Assembly (NCBI RefSeq): GCF_900091515.1
Contig: NZ_LT607410.1
Coordinates: 1,488,001-1,552,000, forward strand
DNA from: Micromonospora purpureochromogenes
GTDB lineage: Bacteria > Actinomycetota > Actinomycetes > Mycobacteriales > Micromonosporaceae
Direction: 5' to 3'
DNA: 64,000 bases
Shown: piece after piece, positions 10,391-18,712 of the stretch
How positions within the stretch are numbered: the stretch's first letter is position 1
Layout: each line of letters starts with the position of its first letter
Notes under the pieces: model-generated
Seen by the model: only the letters and a program-made list of their open reading frames with translations
Databases searched by the model: none
Told to the model about the DNA's origin: nothing
Position numbers and translations under genes: made by a program

Positions 10391-11632
10391 GTGACGACCC
10401 CACCGCCCCGCCTCTACCGGGCACCCGAGCACCGGATGGCCGCCGGCGTCGCCGCCGGCATCGCCGACCACCTCGGCATCCCGGTGCTGCGGGTACGGGT
10501 CGCCTTCATGGTCCTGCTCGGCCTCAGCGGCCTGGGGCTGCTGCTCTACGCCGCCTTCTGGGCGGTGGTCCCGCTGCGTCCCGGCGACACCGCCGCGCCG
10601 CCCCGCCGGGACCTCGCGCAGCTGCTGCCGTTCGTGCTGATCGGGCTGGGCGTGCTGCTGATGCAGGTGCTGGTCTTCGACTCGGTGGGCGCGACCGGCA
10701 CCGCCGGCTGGCTGGTTGCGATCATCGCGGTGGGCGCCGGCGTGATCTGGCACCAGTCCGCGCCGGAGCGCCGCCGGCAGTGGGGCGACTCGATGCCGGT
10801 GCCGTGGCTCGGCGCGGTGGTCGAGGAGAGCGACCGGCGGGCGTTCGTGCTCCGCTTCGCCGGCGGCGGGGTGCTGGTCGCGGTCGGCATCATCGGCGTG
10901 GCGGCGGTCTACTCCCCGGTGCAGAACTTCGACGCGGTGGTCAACGGCGTGATCTTCGCGCTGGTCGGGCTGGCCGGCGTCGGTGTGGTTGCGGCGCCGG
11001 TGCTGTGGCGGACGTACAACCAGCTCCGCTCGGAGCGGGAGGGGCGCATCCGCGAGCAGGAACGCGCCGAGCTGGCCGCCATGGTCCACGACCAGGTGCT
11101 GCACACCCTCGCCCTGATTCAGCGCAACGCCACCGACGTCAAGACGGTGCAGCGGCTGGCCCGGGGCCAGGAGCGCTCGCTGCGCAACTGGCTCTACAAG
11201 CCCACCGGCTCGCCCACCGAACGCTTCGCCGCCGCGCTGGAGCAGGCCGCCGCCGAGGTGGAGGACACCTTCGCGATCACGGTCGAGGCGGTGGTGGTGG
11301 GCGACCGGGAGACCGACGAGCGGGTCGGCGCGCTGGTGGCCGCGGCCCGGGAGGCGCTGGTCAACGCGGCCCGGCACGCCGGGGTGCAGACCGTGTCGCT
11401 CTACGCCGAGGTCGAGCCGGAGCAGGTGAGCGTCTTCGTGCGGGACCGGGGCAAGGGCTTCGACCCGGATACGGTGGAGGATCACCGGCACGGCGTACGA
11501 GGATCGATCGTCGGGCGGATGAAGCGGCACGGCGGCCGGGCGGAGATCCGGTCCGGGCCGGGAGAGGGAACCGAGGTCCGGTTGATCCTGCCGATCACCG
11601 GCAACGGCTCCACGGCGGAGAGGGACAAATGA
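10391..11632 (+). CDS. PspC-domain sensor histidine kinase (NarL-type)
   Basis: A 413-residue kinase. Residues about 8-65 form a PspC domain (RLYRAPEHRMAAGVAAGIAD plus a TM helix), then three to four more TM helices, then the phosphoacceptor His at about 233 in AMVHDQVLHTLALIQ and a HATPase_c domain with AAREALVNAARHA and DRGKGFDPD. It probably reads membrane state through its PspC domain, in place of a periplasmic sensor, and phosphorylates the regulator encoded next. The stop overlaps the regulator start (ATGA). The GTG start is at 10391. The gene diverges from the PspC/toast-rack operon, which may be its target. Confidence 0.92.
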   Translation: MTTPPPRLYRAPEHRMAAGVAAGIADHLGIPVLRVRVAFMVLLGLSGLGLLLYAAFWAVVPLRPGDTAAPPRRDLAQLLPFVLIGLGVLLMQVLVFDSVGATGTAGWLVAIIAVGAGVIWHQSAPERRRQWGDSMPVPWLGAVVEESDRRAFVLRFAGGGVLVAVGIIGVAAVYSPVQNFDAVVNGVIFALVGLAGVGVVAAPVLWRTYNQLRSEREGRIREQERAELAAMVHDQVLHTLALIQRNATDVKTVQRLARGQERSLRNWLYKPTGSPTERFAAALEQAAAEVEDTFAITVEAVVVGDRETDERVGALVAAAREALVNAARHAGVQTVSLYAEVEPEQVSVFVRDRGKGFDPDTVEDHRHGVRGSIVGRMKRHGGRAEIRSGPGEGTEVRLILPITGNGSTAERDK

Positions 11633-12321
11633 TCATGGCGGAGCAGTCGATGGAACCGGTCGAGGGCGCGGGCGCCCGGGTGGAGCGGCTGCGGGTCTTC
11701 CTCGTCGACGACCACGCCATGTTCCGGGCGGGCGTACGGGCCGAGCTGGGCGCGCACGTCGAGGTGGTGGGGGAGGCGAGCACGGTGGCCGAGGCGCTCA
11801 CCCGGATCGCCGCGACCCAGCCCGACGTGGTGCTGCTGGACGTGCACATGCCCGACGGGGGCGGCCGGGCGGTGCTGGACGCGATGCGGCGTACCCATCC
11901 GCAGGTCAAGTTCCTGGCGCTGAGCGTGTCCGACGCCGCCGAGGACGTGATCGGGTTGATCCGGGCGGGTGCGCGGGGCTACGTCACCAAGACCATCTCG
12001 CCGGACGAGCTGACCGCCGCGATCCGTCGGGTGGCCGACGGCGACGCCGTGTTCAGCCCCCGGCTGGCCGGGTTCGTGCTGGACGCCTTCGCGGCCCGCC
12101 CGGACGCGCCGGTCGCCGACCCGGAGCTGGACCAGCTCACCAACCGGGAGCGGGAGGTGCTGCGCCTGCTGGCCCGGGGGTACGCGTACAAGGAGATCGC
12201 CAAGGAGCTGTTCATCTCGATCAAGACGGTCGAGACGCACGTGTCCAACGTGCTGCGCAAGCTCCAGATGTCCAACCGGTACGAGCTGTCCCGCTGGGCG
12301 GCGGACCGCCGGCTGGTGTGA
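11629..12321 (+). CDS. NarL/LuxR-family response regulator
   Basis: About 230 residues. The receiver domain (about 22-135) has DDHAMFRAG, the phosphoacceptor Asp near 71 in LLDVHMPDGG, and Lys in GYVTKTISPDEL. A C-terminal LuxR HTH (about 165-228) has LTNREREVLRLLARGYAYKEIAKEL. The start overlaps the kinase stop, so the pair is translationally coupled. The second ATG at 11635 is an alternative start. It likely controls the divergent membrane-protein operon, although no operator is obvious in 10193-10390. Confidence 0.94.
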   Translation: MIMAEQSMEPVEGAGARVERLRVFLVDDHAMFRAGVRAELGAHVEVVGEASTVAEALTRIAATQPDVVLLDVHMPDGGGRAVLDAMRRTHPQVKFLALSVSDAAEDVIGLIRAGARGYVTKTISPDELTAAIRRVADGDAVFSPRLAGFVLDAFAARPDAPVADPELDQLTNREREVLRLLARGYAYKEIAKELFISIKTVETHVSNVLRKLQMSNRYELSRWAADRRLV

Positions 12322-12505
12322 CGGCAGGGCCGATCCGGCACAATCGGACCGAACGACCCCAGGGGCTGACAAGAGATCCATTCATGTCGCATAATGCCCC
12401 GTCGCGTTTTTCTCGCGCGCGGGTGGTGCGAAACCCCGCGAGAACGGCGACCTGTGCAGGCCCGCCGGATGCGGGCCCACCCCTGGGGAGAGGTGTAAGA
12501 GTTTG

Positions 12506-13678
12506 ATGTTCGGACAACTGGGACGACGCTGGGCCGGAATCGCCACGGCGCTTGTCGCCGGCAGCGCGATGGTGCTCGGCTCGGCCGCTCCGGCCGCCGC
12601 CGAGGCGCCGGCGACCGGCGTGGCGCGCGCGGTGAAGGACACCGGCGTCGTACTGAAGCTCAACGACCGGAAGCTGTCGACCTCGGCGCTCGCGCTGGAG
12701 CTCAAGGACGGCACGGTGCCGGTCTTCTGCATCGACTTCCACACCCCGGTGGCCCGCGACGGTGAGTACACCGAGGGCACCTGGGGCGAGTCGGAGGTCG
12801 CGAACCTCGGCAAGGTGCAGTGGGTGCTCGCCCACGGCTACCCGAACGCCGAGGTGCCGGCGCTGCTCAAGGCGGCCGGGACGGAGCTGCCGGCCGGGCT
12901 GGGCGACAAGCGGCGCGACACCCTGCTCTACTTCGGCACCCAGACCGCCGTCTGGCACTTCAGCGACGGCGTCGAGCTGGGCGACTGGGAGCAGGGCCTG
13001 ACCGACGCCGCCGAGTACGGCGTGATCAAGAAGATTCACGACTACCTGGTGACGAACGCGACGGACCAGCCGGAGCCGAAGGCCGAGCTGAGCATCGACC
13101 CGGCGAAGGCCACCGCCACCGTCGGTGGCAGGGCGGGCCCGTTCACCGTCAAGGGTCCGGCGGGCGAGATCGCGCTGAAGGTCTCCGGCGGCACCGCTGT
13201 CGACGCCGAGGGCAAGCCGGTCACCACGACCACCAACGGCGGGACCTTCTGGCTGACCGCGACCGATCCCGGTTCGGTCACCGTGACCGTTTCCGCCCAG
13301 GACTCGGTCTCCTTCGGGCGGGTGTTCCTCTTCTCCGGCGGCAAGGACGAGAAGCAGAAGCTGATCCTCGGCGGCAGCGCCGGCGCCACCGTCACCGCCG
13401 ACGCCGCGGCGAGCTTCGCCGCCGCCCCCGCCAGCCCGTCGGCGTCCCCGAGCACCCCGTCGGCGTCGCCCTCGCCGTCGACCCCGGTCGAGTCGCCCTC
13501 GCCCTCGACCCCGGGGGAGAGCCCGGCGCCGTCCACCTCGCCGGCCGGCAACGGCGGCGACCTGCCGCTGACCGGTTCGCCGATCGCGGCCGCGGCCGCC
13601 GCCGGCGTGCTGCTGCTGGCCGTGGGTGCGGTCGCCCTGCTGGTGGTCCGCCGCCGCAAGGTGCGCTTCACCGCCTGA
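12506..13678 (+). CDS. LPXTG-anchored surface protein with thioester (TQXA) domain
   Basis: A 390-residue cell-wall protein. A Sec signal peptide (about 1-33, ending AAPAAAEA) precedes a thioester domain in which Cys near 75 (VPVFCIDFHTP) and Gln near 146 (GTQTAVWHF) are placed to form an internal Cys-Gln thioester. Such domains bind host or surface amines covalently in Gram-positive adhesins. An Ig-like region follows (about 190-295), then a Pro/Ser-rich wall-spanning stretch, LPLTG at about 353, a TM helix and a basic tail (RRRKVRF): a complete sortase signal. An AGAGGT sequence precedes the ATG. An AT-rich CATAAT patch at about 12388 may be the promoter. Confidence 0.9.
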   Translation: MFGQLGRRWAGIATALVAGSAMVLGSAAPAAAEAPATGVARAVKDTGVVLKLNDRKLSTSALALELKDGTVPVFCIDFHTPVARDGEYTEGTWGESEVANLGKVQWVLAHGYPNAEVPALLKAAGTELPAGLGDKRRDTLLYFGTQTAVWHFSDGVELGDWEQGLTDAAEYGVIKKIHDYLVTNATDQPEPKAELSIDPAKATATVGGRAGPFTVKGPAGEIALKVSGGTAVDAEGKPVTTTTNGGTFWLTATDPGSVTVTVSAQDSVSFGRVFLFSGGKDEKQKLILGGSAGATVTADAAASFAAAPASPSASPSTPSASPSPSTPVESPSPSTPGESPAPSTSPAGNGGDLPLTGSPIAAAAAAGVLLLAVGAVALLVVRRRKVRFTA

Positions 13679-13689
13679 CGAACCACCCC

Positions 13690-13725
13690 CTCCGGCCTCG
13701 GCACCCGGTGGTGTCGGGGCCGGAG
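13690..13725. terminator. Terminator between thioester protein and deacetylase
   Basis: A 15-bp stem with two G-T pairs (13690-13704 with 13711-13725, arms CTCCGGCC and GGCCGGAG) lies between the convergent genes. Confidence 0.7.
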
Positions 13726-13771
13726 TCCGTTCCGGGCCGCCCGGGTGCGGGTCGGCCCGGCCGGCGGCGGG

Positions 13772-14506
13772 TCACTCGGTACGCAGCACGGTGAACGCCT
13801 CGGCCAGCCGGCCCGACGGCAGCCCCGCGTTGTCGGCGACCGCGGTCAGCCGGTCACGCACCCAGGTCTCCAGGTCCAGCCGGTCGGTCTGCGAGGAGTG
13901 CGCCCGCATCGCCGCGAGCTTGCGATCGATCTGGTCGGTGATGTCGACGGCGTGGTCCGGGCCGGGGCCGCCGGCGTACCAGATCTCCCGGACCACCCAC
14001 GGCTGGAGGCCCTGCGCGAGCAGCTCCGGGTGGGCGAAGGGGTTGCGGGCGTCCGGGTAGACGGCGCAGGTGGTCGCCTCGCCCACGGCGAGGTGGTCGG
14101 GGTGGCTCGGCCCGGCGAGGTGCTCCCACCGGCGCAGCGGCGAGTTGGTCAGCACCCGGTCGGGGCGGAACCGCCGGATGGCCGCGGTGACGTCCCGCCG
14201 CAGGTCGAGCGTGGGCGTGACGGTGCCGTCGGCGTACCCGTCCAGGAAGTCGACCCGGGTCACCCCGACGGCGGCCGCCGCGGCGCGCTGCTCGGCCTCG
14301 CGCAGCCGGGGCAGCCGCTCGCGGGCGGTGTCGTCGAAGCCGCCGGCGTCGCCGCGGGTGACGATCAGGTACCCGACCGCTACGCCGTCCTCCACCCAGC
14401 CTGCTATGGTGCCCGCACAGCCGAAGTCGACATCATCCGGATGGGCAAAAACGGCCAGCGCTCGGTGGACGTCGGAGAGCGCCGGAGCGGAGGCGGGGAA
14501 GCTCAC
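13772..14506 (-). CDS. PIG-L / LmbE family deacetylase
   Basis: A 244-residue zinc-dependent amidohydrolase of the LmbE superfamily. Metal and catalytic residues are visible in FAHPDDVDFGCAGTI (HPDD) and the C-terminal His of AGPSHPDHLAVGE. Relatives deacetylate GlcNAc-inositol (MshB), mycothiol conjugates (Mca) or natural-product sugars. The sequence does not decide among these. The GTG start lies 8 nt after a TAGGCT box (complement of 14515-14520) with no Shine-Dalgarno, so the mRNA may be leaderless. Confidence 0.9.
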   Translation of the reverse strand: MSFPASAPALSDVHRALAVFAHPDDVDFGCAGTIAGWVEDGVAVGYLIVTRGDAGGFDDTARERLPRLREAEQRAAAAAVGVTRVDFLDGYADGTVTPTLDLRRDVTAAIRRFRPDRVLTNSPLRRWEHLAGPSHPDHLAVGEATTCAVYPDARNPFAHPELLAQGLQPWVVREIWYAGGPGPDHAVDITDQIDRKLAAMRAHSSQTDRLDLETWVRDRLTAVADNAGLPSGRLAEAFTVLRTE

Positions 14507-14938
14507 AAGCCCCGAGCCTACGGGTGGTGCGGAGATGCGGTGCCTTGATGTCTTACCTGCTCAGAGTGGTATGACCAGGGCATCTCATGATCTTTTCTCA
14601 AGTATCGGCAACGCGGCGAGCAACTAACGGCTTGATAACGGCACCTTCACGTAATGGGCCGGTGGGTGTCACAGTGGCAGCACCTCACCCCTGGCGTGAG
14701 GCACCCCGTACGTCCCGCCGACCACGGCACCGCCCACCAACGCGGTTCGTGGCCGTCGAGCCTGCGCGGTGTCGAGCGTGAGTGGTGCGGTGGCCCGGCG
14801 GATCGGTCCCCCTGGGGTGTCCCGATTTCTCTGCGGTAAGTACCGGTGACCTGCGACACGGGGTCACCGGCGGCGTCACCCCCATGCGTGCGTGAAACCC
14901 ACGACGGAACCAGGTTACGAAAGAGGAGGCCCCTCGGA
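14507..14938. other. Intergenic region upstream of the first peptide-transport operon
   Basis: 432 bases without a credible gene. The part nearest the deacetylase (14540-14660) is AT-richer and holds a likely promoter and the repeated elements GGCAACG and TAACGG. Two hairpins lie closer to the operon: CCTCAC/GTGAGG (14683-14701) and a perfect CCGGTGACC/GGTCACCGG (14843-14870), the latter in the probable 5' UTR. Confidence 0.5.
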
Positions 14939-16579
14939 ATGAGAGTCTCGAAGCGGGCGAGCGGCGCCATCGCCGTGGGCGCGGCATTCGCGCTCATCGC
15001 GTCCGGCTGCTCCACCAACGACGACGGCGGCGAGACCGCCGCCAAGAGTTCTGACGGCAGCATCGTCGTCGACGGTACGGAGCCGGAGAACCCCCTGGTT
15101 CCGTCCAACACCACCGAGACCGGTGGTGGCAAGATCATCGACTGGCTGTTCACCGGTCTGGTCGAGTACCCGAACAACGGTGGCGCGCCGCAGAACGCGC
15201 TGGCCGAGTCGATCGAGACGACCGACTCCAAGGTCTACAAGATCAAGATCAAGCAGAACACGAAGTTCCACGACGGCACCGTCGTCAAGGCCAAGAACTT
15301 CGTGGACGCCTGGAACTGGGGCGCCTACTCGCCGAACGGCGCGCAGAACTCCAGCTTCTTCGCCGACATCGCGGGCTTCGCGGACGTCAACACCACCGAC
15401 CCGGACGAGGACGGCCCGAAGAAGGCCCCCGAGCCCAAGTCGAAGACCATGTCCGGCCTGAAGGTCGTCGACGACTGGAACTTCGAGGTCACGCTCGCCG
15501 CGCCGACCGCCGTGTTCCCGACCAAGCTCGGCTACAGCACCTTCATGCCGCTGCCGGACGCCTTCTTCGCCGGCAAGGCGGAGGACTTCGGCAAGAAGCC
15601 GGTCGGTAACGGCCCGGTCAAGTTCGTGTCCTGGGAGAACAACGTCGCGATCAAGCTGACGCGGTTCGACGACTACTCCCTGCGCGACAAGATGAAGATC
15701 AAGGACGTCACCGTCAAGATCTACCAGGACGACACGGCGGCCTACAACGACCTGGTCTCCGGCAACCTGGACTTCCAGCAGCAGGTTCCGGTCTCCTCCC
15801 TCGCGGGTGACAACTGGAAGAACGACCTGGGCGACCGGGCCATCTCTTCCACCACCCCGGTGACCGGCATCATCGCCTTCCCGATCTACGACGCCCGCTT
15901 CAAGAACGCGGACCTGCGTAAGGCGATCTCGCTGTCGATCAACCGCCAGGAGATCAGCGACAAGATCTTCTTCGGCAACCGCAAGCCGGCCGACAGCTGG
16001 GCCAACCCGCTGACCCCGGGCGCCAAGCCGGGCAACTGCACCTCCTGCAAGTTCGACCCGGAGCAGGCCAAGCAGCTGCTGGCCAAGGCTGGCGGCTTCA
16101 AGGGCCAGCTGAAGCTCTACTACAACGCGGACGCCAGCCACAAGGAGTGGATGGAGGCCGTCGCGCAGCAGATCAAGACCACCCTGCAGATCGACGCCGT
16201 CGCCGTCGGCGTGCCGACCTTCGCGGTGTTCCGCCAGAACATCAACGCCCACAAGATGGACGGCATGTACCGCGCCGGCTGGCAGCAGGACTACCCGGAC
16301 GTCGAGAACTGGGTCAACCCGCTCTACGTGACCGGTGGTTCCTCGAACGACGGTCTGTACAGCAACGCCGAGGTCGACGCCCTGGCCAAGCAGGCCAGCG
16401 GTGCCCCGAGCCTCGAGGCCTCGCACGGGCTGTTCGAGCAGGCCGTGGCGAAGATCGACGCCGACGTCCCGACTGTTCCGGTCTACTTCGGTGGCCAGCA
16501 GTCCGGTCACTCGGAGAAGATCAAGAAGATGGAGCTGACCAACGTCGGCGAACTCGACATCACCTCGGTCGAGCTCTGA
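14939..16579 (+). CDS. Peptide ABC transporter substrate-binding lipoprotein (family 5)
   Basis: A 546-residue extracytoplasmic binding protein. The signal peptide ends in a lipobox (ALIASGC, Cys near 23), so it is lipid-anchored. The body is of the SBP_bac_5 (DppA/OppA) type, with VYKIKIKQNTKFHDGTVVKA and later DADVPTVPVYFGGQQ. It delivers oligopeptides or similar solutes to the permeases encoded next. AGAGGAGG lies 10 nt before the ATG. An 18-bp stem-loop follows directly. The binding protein at 45251-46855 is a paralogue. Confidence 0.93.
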   Translation: MRVSKRASGAIAVGAAFALIASGCSTNDDGGETAAKSSDGSIVVDGTEPENPLVPSNTTETGGGKIIDWLFTGLVEYPNNGGAPQNALAESIETTDSKVYKIKIKQNTKFHDGTVVKAKNFVDAWNWGAYSPNGAQNSSFFADIAGFADVNTTDPDEDGPKKAPEPKSKTMSGLKVVDDWNFEVTLAAPTAVFPTKLGYSTFMPLPDAFFAGKAEDFGKKPVGNGPVKFVSWENNVAIKLTRFDDYSLRDKMKIKDVTVKIYQDDTAAYNDLVSGNLDFQQQVPVSSLAGDNWKNDLGDRAISSTTPVTGIIAFPIYDARFKNADLRKAISLSINRQEISDKIFFGNRKPADSWANPLTPGAKPGNCTSCKFDPEQAKQLLAKAGGFKGQLKLYYNADASHKEWMEAVAQQIKTTLQIDAVAVGVPTFAVFRQNINAHKMDGMYRAGWQQDYPDVENWVNPLYVTGGSSNDGLYSNAEVDALAKQASGAPSLEASHGLFEQAVAKIDADVPTVPVYFGGQQSGHSEKIKKMELTNVGELDITSVEL

Positions 16580-16593
16580 TCCGAACGGTCTGA

Positions 16594-16633
16594 CCCCGGG
16601 TCGGGCTCGCCTACCGGTGAGCCCGACCCGGGG
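16594..16633 (+). terminator. Intercistronic stem-loop after the binding-protein gene
   Basis: CCCCGGGTCGGGCTC (16594-16608) pairs exactly with 16619-16633, plus three further inner pairs. There is no T-run. It may act as a leaky terminator or 3' stabiliser, giving more binding protein than permease. Confidence 0.6.
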
Positions 16634-16664
16634 CCGTTCCGCGAGGGGGTGTACAACATTCCCT

Positions 16665-16674
16665 CGCAACGTTG
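16665..16674. promoter_or_regulatory. CGCAACGTTG motif shared by both peptide-transport loci
   Basis: A 10-mer with palindromic core CAACGTTG lies between the binding-protein and permease genes. The same 10-mer occurs at 46911-46920 upstream of the second importer. Candidate operator only. Confidence 0.3.
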
Positions 16675-16724
16675 TCACCATCGTGTCGGCCGTCCGACGC
16701 GCCCCCTGTCTGGAGGACCACCCC

Positions 16725-17651
16725 ATGGGCCGTTATCTGTTGAGACGGCTGCTCCAACTCGTCCCGGTCTTCATCGGGACGACGTTAATGATCTACGCGC
16801 TCGTCTGGGCGGTTCCCGGTGATCCGTTCGCCGGCAAGTGCGGTGATCGGGGCTGCCCGGAGAACTACATCGCCATGATGACCGAGAAGTACCACCTCGA
16901 CGAGCCGTTTTTCGTGCAGTACGCCGTCTACATGAAGAACCTCTTCCAGGGGGACTTCGGCTCGACCTGGTCCGGGCGCTCGGTCAACGACATCATCGCG
17001 ACGTCGTACCCCAACACCCTGAAGCTGGCCGCGGTCGCCCTGCTCATCGAGGCGCTCATCGGTCTCACCGCCGGTGTGCTCACCGGTCTGCGGCGTAACG
17101 GCTTCCTGGACAACCTGGTCCTGATCTCGACGCTCTTCCTGATCGCGCTGCCGGTCTTCGTCGTCGGCTTCGTGCTCCAGTGGCTCTTCGGCGTCAAGTG
17201 GGGCATCGTCACGCCGACGGTGTCGAACGAGATGCGGATCTCCGAACTGATCCTTCCCGGCTTCGTACTGGGTAGCGCGTCGATGGCGTACATCGCCCGG
17301 GTCTCGCGCACCAGCATCGCGGAGAACCGCCGGGCCGACTACGTGCGGACGGCCATCGCCAAGGGCCTGCCCATGCGCCGGGTGGTCGGCATCCACCTGC
17401 TGCGCAACTCCCTGATCCCGGTGGTGACGCTGCTCGGCACCGACCTCGGCGCCCTGATGGGTGGCGCGATCATCACCGAGGGCATCTTCGGCATCAACGG
17501 CATCGGCCGCCAGGTTCTCCGGGCGATCGTCACCAAGGAAAGCGCTACGGTTGTCTCCATCGTGGTCGTCCTGGTGCTCGTCTACCTCCTGATGAACCTC
17601 CTGGTGGACCTGCTCTACGCCGCCCTGGACCCGAGGATCCGCTATGAGTGA
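16725..17651 (+). CDS. Peptide ABC transporter permease, DppB type
   Basis: A 308-residue inner-membrane permease. It starts MGRYLLRRLLQLVPVFIGTT, typical of DppB/OppB, with about six TM helices and the EAA loop in the segment YVRTAIAKGLPMRRVVGIHL, which docks the ATPases. TGGAGGA lies before the ATG at 16725. The C-terminal RIRYE and stop codon are embedded in a short repeat found again at the end of its paralogue (44233). Confidence 0.93.
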   Translation: MGRYLLRRLLQLVPVFIGTTLMIYALVWAVPGDPFAGKCGDRGCPENYIAMMTEKYHLDEPFFVQYAVYMKNLFQGDFGSTWSGRSVNDIIATSYPNTLKLAAVALLIEALIGLTAGVLTGLRRNGFLDNLVLISTLFLIALPVFVVGFVLQWLFGVKWGIVTPTVSNEMRISELILPGFVLGSASMAYIARVSRTSIAENRRADYVRTAIAKGLPMRRVVGIHLLRNSLIPVVTLLGTDLGALMGGAIITEGIFGINGIGRQVLRAIVTKESATVVSIVVVLVLVYLLMNLLVDLLYAALDPRIRYE

Positions 17652-17723
17652 GCGCCGCGAACGAACCGTCATCGCCACGTGCGCGGGCAACCAGGCCCGC
17701 GCCGAGCAGAGGGAGGTGCGGGC

Positions 17724-18701
17724 ATGAGTGACCCGAGTGCCGCTTCCATCGTCAGCACCCCCCGTCCGGAGCAGCCGGCCGAGATCGGTGCGCCGGTCAC
17801 CGCCGGTCAGCCCGAGGGCGCCCGCAAGGAGAAGCCCCGCGGCCTGCTCGGTGACGCCTGGCGGGACCTGCGGCGCAAGCCGCTGTTCTGGATCTCCGCC
17901 ACGTTCATCCTGCTGTTCGTGGTGATGTCGATCTTCCCGTCGCTGTTCACCTCGGTTGACCCGACGGACGGCGCGCTCTCCCGTAGCCGGACGGAGCCCT
18001 CGGGCGACGCCTGGTTCGGCTACGACGTGCAGGGTCGCGACGTCTACGCCCGGGTCATCTACGGCGCCAACGCCTCGATCGTGGTGTCGCTGCTCTCGGT
18101 GATCGGCACCATGCTGATCGGCGGGACGATGGGCATCATCGCCGGCTACAAGGGCGGCTGGGTCGACGGCCTGCTCTCCCGGATCGCCGACGTCTTCTTC
18201 GGCCTGCCGTTCGTGCTCGGCGCCATCGTCATCCTGACCACCTTCAACGGCGCGGGTTCGAGCAACAGCGAGTGGGAGATCAAGGGTCTGGTCATCGCCT
18301 CGCTCGTGCTGCTGAGCTGGCCGGTGGTCATGCGGCTGATGCGCTCCTCGGTGCTGGCCACCAAGGAGGCCGACTACATCGTCGCGGCCCGCGCCATGGG
18401 CGCCGGCAGCGGCCGGATCATCCTCAAGCACCTGCTGCCGAACTGCCTGGCGCCGCTGCTGGTGTACGGGACGATCATGATCGGCTCGTTCATCGGCGCC
18501 GAGGCCACGCTCTCCTTCCTGGGCATCGGCCTGAAGAGCCCGGTGGTCTCCTGGGGAATCATGATCAACGAAGCGCAGAACTACCTGCGGCCGTCGCCGT
18601 TCCTGCTCTTCTTCCCCTCCGCGTTCCTCGTGACCGCCGTGCTGAGCTTCGTCATGCTCGGTGAGGCCGTCCGCGAGGCCCTCGATCCGAAACTCCGCTA
18701 G
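17724..18701 (+). CDS. Peptide ABC transporter permease, DppC type
   Basis: A 325-residue permease. A roughly 45-residue cytoplasmic N-terminus precedes LLGDAWRDLRRKPLFWISAT. Five to six TM helices follow, with the EAA loop AARAMGAGSGRIILKHLLPN. It pairs with the DppB-type subunit to form the channel. GGGAGGT lies before the ATG. It ends LGEAVREALDPKLR as in this subfamily. The paralogue at 43204 ends with the closely similar LGDAIRDAFDPKLR. Confidence 0.93.
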   Translation: MSDPSAASIVSTPRPEQPAEIGAPVTAGQPEGARKEKPRGLLGDAWRDLRRKPLFWISATFILLFVVMSIFPSLFTSVDPTDGALSRSRTEPSGDAWFGYDVQGRDVYARVIYGANASIVVSLLSVIGTMLIGGTMGIIAGYKGGWVDGLLSRIADVFFGLPFVLGAIVILTTFNGAGSSNSEWEIKGLVIASLVLLSWPVVMRLMRSSVLATKEADYIVAARAMGAGSGRIILKHLLPNCLAPLLVYGTIMIGSFIGAEATLSFLGIGLKSPVVSWGIMINEAQNYLRPSPFLLFFPSAFLVTAVLSFVMLGEAVREALDPKLR

Positions 18702-18712
18702 GGGAGACTGAG

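Noticed and set aside
10075..11628. In-frame upstream extension of the response regulator
   Set aside because: It reads through the whole kinase gene in a shadow frame; the regulator has a good ATG overlapping the kinase stop.
14915..16726. 603-codon antisense ORF over the first binding-protein gene
   Set aside because: It mirrors the codon bias of the real gene and has no start signal or domain.
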